DNA of 11,952 bases from positions 1 through 11,952 of the forward strand of contig JAEYAR010000074.1 in NCBI GenBank assembly GCA_023404715.1, read 5' to 3'. The translations under genes were made by a program, and so were the position numbers. Origin of the DNA: Bacillota bacterium. GTDB lineage: Bacteria > Bacillota > Clostridia > Christensenellales > Aristaeellaceae. The notes beneath the pieces are model-generated. The model was given only the letters and a program-made list of their open reading frames with translations, had not been told where the DNA came from and did not search any database. Shown here in pieces: positions 6,553-11,952 of this stretch (position 1 is its first letter; every line of letters begins with the position of its first letter).

Positions 6553-7746
6553 TCAGGCGCTCGCCTTTTGCGCCTTGGGCACAGAGGGTATTTCCCCGGC
6601 CTTCGTCAGGGCCAGCTTGGTGATGACCGGCCCGAACAGCTCGTAGACGAGCGTACCGGCGAGGATGACCGCGCGCACCGTCGGCCCGTATTCGGGCAGC
6701 ACCTTCATGGCCAGCTGCGTCATGCCGATGGCGACGCCCGCTTGCGGCAGGAGCGTATAGCCCAGGTATTTGCGCACGTTTGGTTCCGCTCTTACGATGG
6801 ACGATCCGGCGAACGCGCCGAGCCATTTGCCGAGGCTGCGGAAGATGAGATAGCTTACCCCCAACAGGCCGACCGTGGGCAATACGGATAGATCGAGATC
6901 GGCGCCGGAGAGCACGAAAAAGAGCATGAACAGCGGCGGCGTAAAGCGATCGCACTGCTCGATAATCTTGCTTGCCGCCGGGCTGGCGTTGATCATCACC
7001 GCGCCGATCATCATGCATACGAGCAGCGAGGAAAGGTCGAACATCTCGCACAGCGCGAGGCCCGCGAGCACGGCGGCGATGGCCAGGGCGAGCATATTGC
7101 CGCGGGAATGAAAGAAGCGGGCCGCAATCGTCTGCACCAAGCCCAGCGCCGCGCCGAGCAGAAGCGAACCGGCAATCTGAAAGAGGGGGGAGACGAGCAT
7201 GCTTTGCACGGTCAGCGCCTCCCCGCTATGCAGCGCGGCGGCGATGGCGCTGGAGATGCTGAAGGCCATCAGACACAGCGCGTCGTCCATGGCGACCACA
7301 GGCAACAGCATGCCGCAGACGGGGCCCCGTGCCTTGTATTGGCGCACGACCATCAGCGTAGCGGCCGGCGCCGTGGCGGCGGCGATGGCGCCGAGCATGA
7401 GCGAGAGCGATAGGGGAAAGCCCAGCGCGATGAGCGCGACGTCCACGCAGGCGACCGCGCAAAGGCCCTCGAAGAGCGTGATGACGATCGGCTTTGAGCC
7501 GATTTTCCTGAGATAGCTGAGCTTAAATTCAGCGCCGATGGAATAGGCGATGAACCCCAGCGCCACATCGGTCAGGATGGAAAGCGCTTGCGTCGCCTCT
7601 TTGGGAATCAGCCCGAGCACCGACGGGCCGACCAGCAGGCCGCCAATAAGGTAAGCAGTGACGTTGGGCAGATGAATCAGCTTGATAAGCCGGCTGAAGA
7701 GTAGGCCTACGATGAGCGCGAGGGAGACTGCCAGCAGCGTGTTCAT
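6553..7746 (-). CDS. Cation:proton antiporter (CPA2 type)
   Basis: This 397-aa polytopic membrane protein has about 12-13 helices. Family marks are GGLLVGPSVLGLIP (residues 35-48), the TAPAAT segment (125-130) of an unwound helix, and the adjacent acidic pair Asp154-Asp155 in VVAMDDALCLMAF. Such a pair is the ion-binding site of electrogenic Na+/H+ exchangers like NapA and NhaA. It should exchange Na+ or K+ for H+ across the cytoplasmic membrane; the ion is not readable. No TrkA-N/RCK nucleotide-binding domain follows, unlike KefB/KefC. The start ATG at 7744-7746 overlaps the stop of the upstream PII-like gene (ATGA), with GGGAGG upstream. The longer open frame reaching 8193 is out-of-family sequence and is rejected. 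Co-translation suggests the PII-like protein regulates this carrier. Confidence 0.9.
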   Translation of the reverse strand: MNTLLAVSLALIVGLLFSRLIKLIHLPNVTAYLIGGLLVGPSVLGLIPKEATQALSILTDVALGFIAYSIGAEFKLSYLRKIGSKPIVITLFEGLCAVACVDVALIALGFPLSLSLMLGAIAAATAPAATLMVVRQYKARGPVCGMLLPVVAMDDALCLMAFSISSAIAAALHSGEALTVQSMLVSPLFQIAGSLLLGAALGLVQTIAARFFHSRGNMLALAIAAVLAGLALCEMFDLSSLLVCMMIGAVMINASPAASKIIEQCDRFTPPLFMLFFVLSGADLDLSVLPTVGLLGVSYLIFRSLGKWLGAFAGSSIVRAEPNVRKYLGYTLLPQAGVAIGMTQLAMKVLPEYGPTVRAVILAGTLVYELFGPVITKLALTKAGEIPSVPKAQKASA

Positions 7747-8090
7747 TTCGCAGAGCCTCCCAGTCCGTCGACGAAGAGCGTCGGCACTGCGAAGAGGATA
7801 CCCGTATCCGGGCGGTCCAGGCCGCCGGTCACGCGGCGCACGATCTTTCGGACCGTCTCTACCTGGTCGTCCCCGAGCACCATAAAGATCGTCTTGCTGC
7901 TCTTGCGCTCGGGGTCCAGCAACGCGCGCATCATGCCGAACATGGGCATATCGTCGGCCCGTGCGTCCAGCGCGCGCATCATGCCGGTGCTCTCCAGCAC
8001 CGTCGCGCCGCTGATCTTGTTTTCTATGAGCGCTTCCAGCAGCGCCTCGAGGCATTCGGTCTTGTTGAGGACAAGCGTTACCACTTGCAT
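7743..8090 (-). CDS. PII-like small regulatory protein, partner of the antiporter
   Basis: This 115-aa protein has the beta-alpha-beta, beta-alpha-beta order of PII proteins: strand MQVVTLVLN, helix TECLEALLEALIENKI, strand SGATVLES, strand KTIFMVLG (66-73), helix VETVRKIVRRV (78-88) and C-terminal strand TGILFAVPTLFVDG. The last resembles the GDGKIFV...P segment of PII. The T-loop region (about 43-62) lacks the conserved tyrosine and RGxEY motif of GlnB/GlnK, so this is a PII-like relative and not a nitrogen regulator. Known PII-like proteins bind adenine nucleotides and control a transporter encoded next to them (for example SbtB with SbtA). The stop overlaps the antiporter start, which supports a regulator-transporter pair. 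The ribosome-binding site GGAAGGTGAG lies six bases before the ATG. Confidence 0.75.
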   Translation of the reverse strand: MQVVTLVLNKTECLEALLEALIENKISGATVLESTGMMRALDARADDMPMFGMMRALLDPERKSSKTIFMVLGDDQVETVRKIVRRVTGGLDRPDTGILFAVPTLFVDGLGGSAK

Positions 8091-8124
8091 GAATGCTCAC
8101 CTTCCATTCGTTTATTCGGTGAAC

Positions 8125-8153
8125 ATTGTACGCTCGCCGCCCTTTAAATGCAA
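8125..8153 (-). promoter_or_regulatory. Promoter of the PII-like/antiporter operon
   Basis: On the minus strand, TTGCAT (8148-8153) and TACAAT (8125-8130) are separated by exactly 17 bases. The -10 matches the sigma-A consensus at five of six positions and the -35 at three of six. The sequence just upstream of the -35 (about 8154-8180) is rich in A and T runs, as in an UP element. The predicted start is near 8118, giving a leader of about 28 bases. Confidence 0.5.
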
Positions 8154-8287
8154 GTGTAAAAATGCTTTTTTTCATTTTGGGGACGAAAAACATTTGTCTT
8201 TCCCGCCGTTATAGGGGAACAAATTGCGTCCTAGAGGAAACAGGGCGCGCCTCGCTTTGATTTTATGATGCAAAACTGGAGAGGCTG

Positions 8288-8296
8288 TGATATAAT
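8288..8296 (+). promoter_or_regulatory. Extended -10 promoter of the maf-mre operon
   Basis: A perfect TATAAT (8291-8296) is preceded directly by TGA, the TGn of an extended -10 element. No good -35 is seen 16-18 bases upstream, which an extended -10 can tolerate. The predicted transcript start is near 8303. That would place the ATG at 8304 at the extreme 5' end and supports the downstream TTG as the maf start. Confidence 0.6.
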
Positions 8297-8333
8297 AGCT
8301 TAGATGTACGCATTTTATACGGGAGGGATCGCC

Positions 8334-8912
8334 TTGTCGGACGCAGGCAAAATCATTCTGGCTTCCAACTCCCCTCGACGCCGCGAGCTGCTCGCGCAGA
8401 TGGGGGTTTCCTTTTGCGTGGAGACGCCGGACGTCGACGAGGAAGACGCCGCTACCCCGGAAGGGACCGTGCGGGCGCTCTCCGACCAAAAGGCGAGAGC
8501 CGTCGCCGAGCGGCACTTTACGGAGGACGCGCTCATATTGGCGGCCGACACGGTGGTTTTCTGCGAAGGCATCCTGGGAAAACCGAAGGATTCGCAGGAC
8601 GCGGCGCGCATGCTGAGGCTGCTTTCAGGCCGTTGGCACGACGTTTATACGGGCGTATGCCTGATGAGAACGCCGGATATGCGCGCTAAAGCGCGCGTAG
8701 AGCGCACCCGCGTGCATTTTACGCATCTGACGGACGCGCAGATCGCGCGTTACGTTCAGACGGGCGAGCCGATGGACAAGGCCGGGGCATATGCCCTGCA
8801 GGGCCAGGCCGGCATGTTCATAGACCGGATCGAGGGCTCCGCGTCCAACGTGATCGGCTTGCCCATGGCCGCGGTTCGGGATTTGCTTTGCGCATACGGA
8901 ATTATGCTTTGA
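8334..8912 (+). CDS. maf: Maf-family nucleoside triphosphate pyrophosphatase
   Basis: This 192-aa protein is in the usual range for Maf (about 190-200 aa). The conserved N-terminal motif ILASNSPRRRELL, the ADTVV motif (about 71-75), GKPKD, TGVCL and the C-terminal DKAGAYALQGQ...IEGSASNVIGLPM are all present. Family members hydrolyse non-canonical or pyrimidine NTPs (dTTP/UTP type) to the monophosphate and pyrophosphate in the cytoplasm, and have been linked to septum control. I chose the TTG at 8334 because GGGAGGG lies six bases upstream and Maf proteins begin close to the ILAS motif. The in-frame ATG at 8304 has no ribosome-binding site and coincides with the predicted transcript start. It is the first gene of the operon with mreBCD downstream, a common arrangement in Bacillota. 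Confidence 0.93.
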   Translation: MSDAGKIILASNSPRRRELLAQMGVSFCVETPDVDEEDAATPEGTVRALSDQKARAVAERHFTEDALILAADTVVFCEGILGKPKDSQDAARMLRLLSGRWHDVYTGVCLMRTPDMRAKARVERTRVHFTHLTDAQIARYVQTGEPMDKAGAYALQGQAGMFIDRIEGSASNVIGLPMAAVRDLLCAYGIML

Positions 8913-8936
8913 TTAAAACGGAAGCGGAGGAGTATC

Positions 8937-9974
8937 ATGCGCTTTTTTGGCATTCACGCGCCGGATATCGGCATTGATTTGGGCACGTCCAACGTGCGCA
9001 TCTATGCGAAGGGGAAGGGGATCGTGCTCGCAGAGCCTTCGCTGCTCGTCGTACGCGAGGATGCATCCCGCGAGGTGCTGGCGGTGGGCGAGGATGCGCG
9101 GTTGCTACTGGGGCGCACGCCGGGCGACATACAGACCATACGGCCGATTCGCGACGGCGTCATCGTCGACTTCGAGATGGCGGAGATCATGCTGCATTAC
9201 TTCATCCGCAAAGCAGTCGGCACGCGCTATATGATCAAGCCGCGTGTCGTCGTCAGCGTGCCCAGCACGATCAGCACCGTAGAGCGCCGCGCGGTGGGCG
9301 AGGCGGTGCGTATGGCGGGCGCCCGTTCTATCCAGGTGGTAGAGCACCCGCTTTGCGCCGCACTGGGCACCGGGCTGCCCGTATACGAGCCCGAAGGCAG
9401 CCTGATCGTCGATATCGGCGGCGGCACGAGCGAGATCGCCGTGATCTCGCTGGGCGGCCTGGTCATCTCGCGCTCGCTGCGCGTGGCAGGCGACAAGATG
9501 GACGAGGCGATCGCCGCGATGTTTAAGAAGGAACATAACATGCTCATCGGGGATCGCGCGGCAGAGGATTTAAAGCTGGATCTGGGCGGCGCGATCGTGC
9601 GACAGGAGGATACGCGCCGCGCGATGGTGCGCGGCCGTGATATGGTCACGAGCCTGCCCATGACGGTAGAGGTCGGCGCGGTGAAGATCGGCGAGGCGCT
9701 ACAGGGGCCGATCGCGGAGATCGTCGCCGCCATCAAATGGGTGTTGGAACGCACCCCGCCGGAGCTGGCCGGCGACGTGATGCGCAGCGGCATCTTTTTG
9801 ACCGGCGGCGTCTCGCAGCTGCCGGACCTGGATCACCTGATCGCATCGGAGATCGGTATCGCCGTGTCCGTCGCGCGCAACCCGGGCGAGAGCGTCATTC
9901 TCGGCGCAGGCCATTTGGCGGACAACGTCGACGTGCTCGACAGCATCGGCAAGGGCGACGCGATGCGCGACTGA
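8937..9974 (+). CDS. mreB: Rod-shape-determining protein MreB
   Basis: This 345-aa protein has the actin-fold signature of MreB: phosphate-1 motif DIGIDLGTSN (residues 10-19), phosphate-2 motif VDIGGGTSE (158-166), GDKMDEAI, the GRDMVTSLP segment and an adenosine motif FLTGGVSQLPDLD. The typical length is 330-350 aa. It should polymerise with ATP on the inner face of the membrane and guide the elongation machinery (MreC, MreD, RodA, PBP2). The short N-terminal RFFG could aid membrane binding. The segment usually read as EEPxAAAIG is here VVEHPLCAALG, so the residue aligned with the catalytic glutamate of Caulobacter MreB is His137; Thr164, 27 residues later, is retained. The adenosine motif reads GGV in place of the usual GGG. 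The ribosome-binding site is GGAGGAG, five bases before the ATG. A divergent MreB paralogue is the main alternative. Confidence 0.93.
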   Translation: MRFFGIHAPDIGIDLGTSNVRIYAKGKGIVLAEPSLLVVREDASREVLAVGEDARLLLGRTPGDIQTIRPIRDGVIVDFEMAEIMLHYFIRKAVGTRYMIKPRVVVSVPSTISTVERRAVGEAVRMAGARSIQVVEHPLCAALGTGLPVYEPEGSLIVDIGGGTSEIAVISLGGLVISRSLRVAGDKMDEAIAAMFKKEHNMLIGDRAAEDLKLDLGGAIVRQEDTRRAMVRGRDMVTSLPMTVEVGAVKIGEALQGPIAEIVAAIKWVLERTPPELAGDVMRSGIFLTGGVSQLPDLDHLIASEIGIAVSVARNPGESVILGAGHLADNVDVLDSIGKGDAMRD

Positions 9975-9996
9975 ACACGCGAAGAAGGAGTTTTGC

Positions 9997-11118
9997 ATGG
10001 CGAAGACAAAGAAAGAACGGCCGGGCCTGATCAAGTTCCTGCGCGTTCTATTCGTCATCCTGCTGGTCGCAGTGATGGCTTTCGGCGTCTACACGCAGTA
10101 CGTAGGCGCGGACAATCCGGCGGAAAACATCCTCTCCACGATTATTACGCCGATACAAGGCTTGGTATCGCGCTCGCTTTCGGCGGTGACGGATTATATG
10201 GCGAAGGTTAAGCTACGCAGCAATATCGAATACGAATACAACCGTCTGAAGGCGCAAAACGACGAGCTGATCCTAAAATCGCTCCTGTACGACGAGGAAG
10301 TCAATAAAAACGAACGTCTGAGCAATATGATGGGCGCGTATAACGCCAATTCGGACATGAATCCCATCCTGGCGCACGTCGTGGCGAGCGAGACGGGCAA
10401 CTGGTTTTCGACGTTCACCATCGACGTAGGCTCGCGGGACGGGATCAAAAGCGAGATGGCCGTCATCACCGCAGCGGGCCTGATCGGACACGTATACGAG
10501 GTCTTTGACACCACCTCAAAGGTCATCACCATTATCGATACGAACTCATCCATTGCCGCGCTGATTGAATCCAGCCGCGATCAGGGCATCGTCAAGGGTA
10601 CGCTGGGCGTGAACGGCGAACCCATGTGCCGTATGTACTACCTGCCCTTGGACAACGTGCCGCGCCCCGGCGATGCGGTCATCACCTCCGGCGTGGGCCT
10701 GCCGTTTCCCAAGGGGCTGTTGATCGGCTATGTCCGTGAGAGCACGCGCGCGATGGAAGAGAACAAGCACTACATCGTGGTCGAGCCCGCGGCGGACTTT
10801 CAACACATCGAGGAGGTTTTGGTGCTGCGCTATCAGGCGACTGCGGAAGAGATGCCGGAGGGCTACAACGAGGATGATATGATCATCGTGGCGCCGCCGA
10901 CCCCGCGTCCGCAGATGACCATCGACTCCTCCAACATCGTCTCTACGCCGGTACCGCTGCCGGATGCGCCCGGCCGCGCTACATCGACGCCGGATCCCTC
11001 CGTGACCCCGACGCCTGCGCCGGAGAATTCCATAGCGCCGCAGGGGGACGATGGGACGGGGGAAGACGAGTTCTTCGACGATTTTGAGGGACTCCCCGAC
11101 TTTTTCCAGGAGCCGTGA
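9997..11118 (+). CDS. mreC: Rod-shape-determining protein MreC with extended acidic tail
   Basis: This 373-aa protein has a basic N-terminus, one membrane helix (about 12-33), a coiled-coil region (about 68-110) and the extracytoplasmic beta-rich MreC core (about 121-280) with GSRDGIKSEMAVITAAGLIGHV and SGVGLPFPKGLLIGYV. MreC links MreB, MreD and PBP2 in the elongasome. Most family members end near the core at about 270-300 aa. Here residues 281-373 add a Pro/Thr/Ser-rich stretch and a strongly acidic, Phe-containing end (GEDEFFDDFEGLPDFF). The tail should lie outside the membrane. The ribosome-binding site is AAGGAG, nine bases before the ATG, and the gene begins 22 bases after mreB. Confidence 0.94.
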   Translation: MAKTKKERPGLIKFLRVLFVILLVAVMAFGVYTQYVGADNPAENILSTIITPIQGLVSRSLSAVTDYMAKVKLRSNIEYEYNRLKAQNDELILKSLLYDEEVNKNERLSNMMGAYNANSDMNPILAHVVASETGNWFSTFTIDVGSRDGIKSEMAVITAAGLIGHVYEVFDTTSKVITIIDTNSSIAALIESSRDQGIVKGTLGVNGEPMCRMYYLPLDNVPRPGDAVITSGVGLPFPKGLLIGYVRESTRAMEENKHYIVVEPAADFQHIEEVLVLRYQATAEEMPEGYNEDDMIIVAPPTPRPQMTIDSSNIVSTPVPLPDAPGRATSTPDPSVTPTPAPENSIAPQGDDGTGEDEFFDDFEGLPDFFQEP

Positions 11119-11136
11119 GGACGATTCGATATGACC

Positions 11137-11190
11137 GCCCGCGAATGGGCCCGGCGGAAGAGAGCATTCCGCCCGGCCCTGCGCGCGGGC
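11137..11190 (+). other. Long two-stage hairpin in the mreC-mreD gap
   Basis: The inner stem pairs 11147-11159 with 11167-11179: 12 of 13 positions pair, with a single C/C mismatch and a seven-base loop. The outer stem pairs GCCCGCG (11137-11143) with CGCGGGC (11184-11190), seven perfect pairs, separated from the inner stem by a small internal loop. No T run follows, so it is not a typical terminator. It lies within the 94-base intergenic region, about 10 bases before the mreD ribosome-binding site, and could affect transcript stability or relative expression of the two genes. Confidence 0.75.
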
Positions 11191-11212
11191 TTGCGAGAAC
11201 GGGAGGGGACGA

Positions 11213-11770
11213 ATGTCGAAATTTTTGAGAATGGCGGCGGCCGTCTACATTTCCTTCATCATACAGACGAGCGTGTTCAAATACTTTGCCATCGCCAACG
11301 TGCAGCCGGATATCCTGGCCTGCGCGATCGCCGGGCTCGTCTTTTTCGGCGGCACGTATGAAGGGTTTTGCGTGGGGGCGGTGTTCGGTCTGCTGATGGA
11401 CACGGCCGTCGGGCAGGTGGCCGGGCTGTATATGATCCTGTACCCGCTCATGGGGTATCTCGCCGCGCGCATGCGCATGGGGCTGGAGCCCGTGATGATT
11501 GAAAAAGCGGCGCCCAAGCGCAGAGCGGGAAGAAAAGTGCTGCTTTCAATCGTTATTTGTATGGCGGTTACGTCGCTGCGCGAGGTCGTATTCATGGTAT
11601 ACACATACTTAAACGGCGTCGACCTCACGATGCGGCACGTCGCCCGCGTGATCCTATGCGTGGTTTATACCGGCGCCGTCGGCATTTTGATCTTCAGAAT
11701 GGTCGACGCCATCATGCATCTTCAAGCGCCCAGGATCAAAAGAGGCGGAAAGGCTGATACGGACGCATGA
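11213..11770 (+). CDS. mreD: Rod-shape-determining protein MreD
   Basis: This 185-aa membrane protein has about five hydrophobic helices and the MreD pattern: N-terminal helix with IQTSVFKYFAIANVQPDIL, then GGTYEGFCVGAVFGLLMD and GLYMILYPLMGYLAARM. Lengths of 160-190 aa are usual. It acts in the cytoplasmic membrane together with MreC and PBP2 in lateral wall synthesis. A GGGAGGGG ribosome-binding site lies four bases before the ATG. It follows mreC after a 94-base gap holding a strong hairpin and precedes the PBP gene by 21 bases. A basic stretch (KAAPKRRAGRK, about 99-109) marks a cytoplasmic loop. Confidence 0.92.
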   Translation: MSKFLRMAAAVYISFIIQTSVFKYFAIANVQPDILACAIAGLVFFGGTYEGFCVGAVFGLLMDTAVGQVAGLYMILYPLMGYLAARMRMGLEPVMIEKAAPKRRAGRKVLLSIVICMAVTSLREVVFMVYTYLNGVDLTMRHVARVILCVVYTGAVGILIFRMVDAIMHLQAPRIKRGGKADTDA

Positions 11771-11791
11771 CGCACAAAACGGGGGCAAGAC

Positions 11792-11952
11792 ATGAATAAA
11801 TACAGGGGACGTTACATCTTTCTCGGCGCGATTACGGCCGTCTTATTTACCATATTGGTCGTTCAGCTTGCCAATCTGCAGATACGCAACGCCGATATCT
11901 ACGCCGGCAAGGCCTCGATGAAGAAGACGAAGACGATCACCAGCCGCGGCGA
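11792..11952 (+). CDS. Class B penicillin-binding protein (PBP2-like), 3'-truncated
   Basis: Only the first 53 codons are visible; the frame stays open to the right edge. The protein begins MNKYRGRYIFLGA, with one N-terminal membrane helix (about 8-27) and then VQLANLQIRNADIYAGKASMKKTKTITSRG. This is the anchor and dimerisation start of class B PBPs (FtsI/PBP2/MrdA), where RGxIxDRxG follows directly. The catalytic transpeptidase domain lies outside the window. The position after mreCD fits the elongation-specific PBP2 (mrdA). The upstream GGGGG, six bases before the ATG, is a moderate ribosome-binding site. Confidence 0.85.
   Translation, partial: MNKYRGRYIFLGAITAVLFTILVVQLANLQIRNADIYAGKASMKKTKTITSRG

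Noticed and set aside
8091..8109. Five-base inverted repeat GAATG/CATTC enclosing the ribosome-binding site of the PII-like gene
   Set aside because: The stem is too short to expect stable structure or control; chance occurrence is likely.
7747..8193. N-terminal extension of the antiporter reading frame by 149 residues
   Set aside because: It is Arg/Gly/Ala-rich and unlike any membrane carrier, overlaps the well-supported PII-like gene in another frame, and a proper start with ribosome-binding site exists at 7746.
11131..11361. Small open frame starting in the mreC-mreD gap
   Set aside because: It runs through the hairpin and on into mreD in another frame; its composition (Arg-rich) and weak ribosome-binding site do not support a real gene or leader peptide.

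Overview
The window is 12 kb of GC-rich bacterial DNA. It reads as a chromosomal segment of an anaerobic, low-redox Bacillota, class Clostridia (a high-GC gut-type lineage such as Christensenellales would fit, but this is inference). The reasons are an Rnf complex in the order G-E-A-B with a long, cluster-rich clostridial-type RnfB, a maf-mreB-mreC-mreD-PBP2 cell-wall operon, purine-rich Shine-Dalgarno sequences on most genes, and sigma-A-like promoter hexamers. I see no RNA genes, insertion sequences, integrases or CRISPR array. The longest stretch without a gene is the 243-bp divergent promoter region at 8091-8333.

Region 1 (1-3400, plus strand) is the 3' half of an rnf operon: the end of a multi-domain RnfG with three visible FMN-binding modules, then RnfE, RnfA and RnfB. 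Together with RnfC and RnfD, expected upstream outside the window, these form the membrane ferredoxin:NAD+ oxidoreductase, which couples electron transfer to Na+ or H+ export. The operon ends at a symmetrical hairpin that also terminates the convergent genes from the right.

Region 2 (3402-6502, minus strand) is a three-gene unit: an XRE-type regulator with a TPR-like C-terminal half, a 12-helix MFS exporter and a GNAT acetyltransferase. It looks like a self-contained, regulated efflux/modification cassette with unknown substrate.

Region 3 (6493-8153, minus strand) is a two-gene operon with overlapping stop and start codons. It encodes a PII-like small protein and a CPA2-type cation/proton antiporter that lacks a C-terminal nucleotide-binding domain. 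A promoter is visible upstream and a hairpin terminator downstream.

Region 4 (8288-11952, plus strand) starts from an extended -10 promoter and encodes Maf, MreB, MreC, MreD and the first 53 codons of a class B penicillin-binding protein (PBP2-like). This is the rod-shape/elongasome cluster. Points of note are an MreB with histidine in place of the expected catalytic glutamate, an MreC with a Pro/Thr-rich acidic tail, and a very stable hairpin between mreC and mreD.

Most of the window is recognisable biology. No wholly new system is evident. The most worthwhile leads are the repeated flavin modules in RnfG, the PII-like/antiporter pair, the MreB active-site change and the mreC-mreD hairpin.
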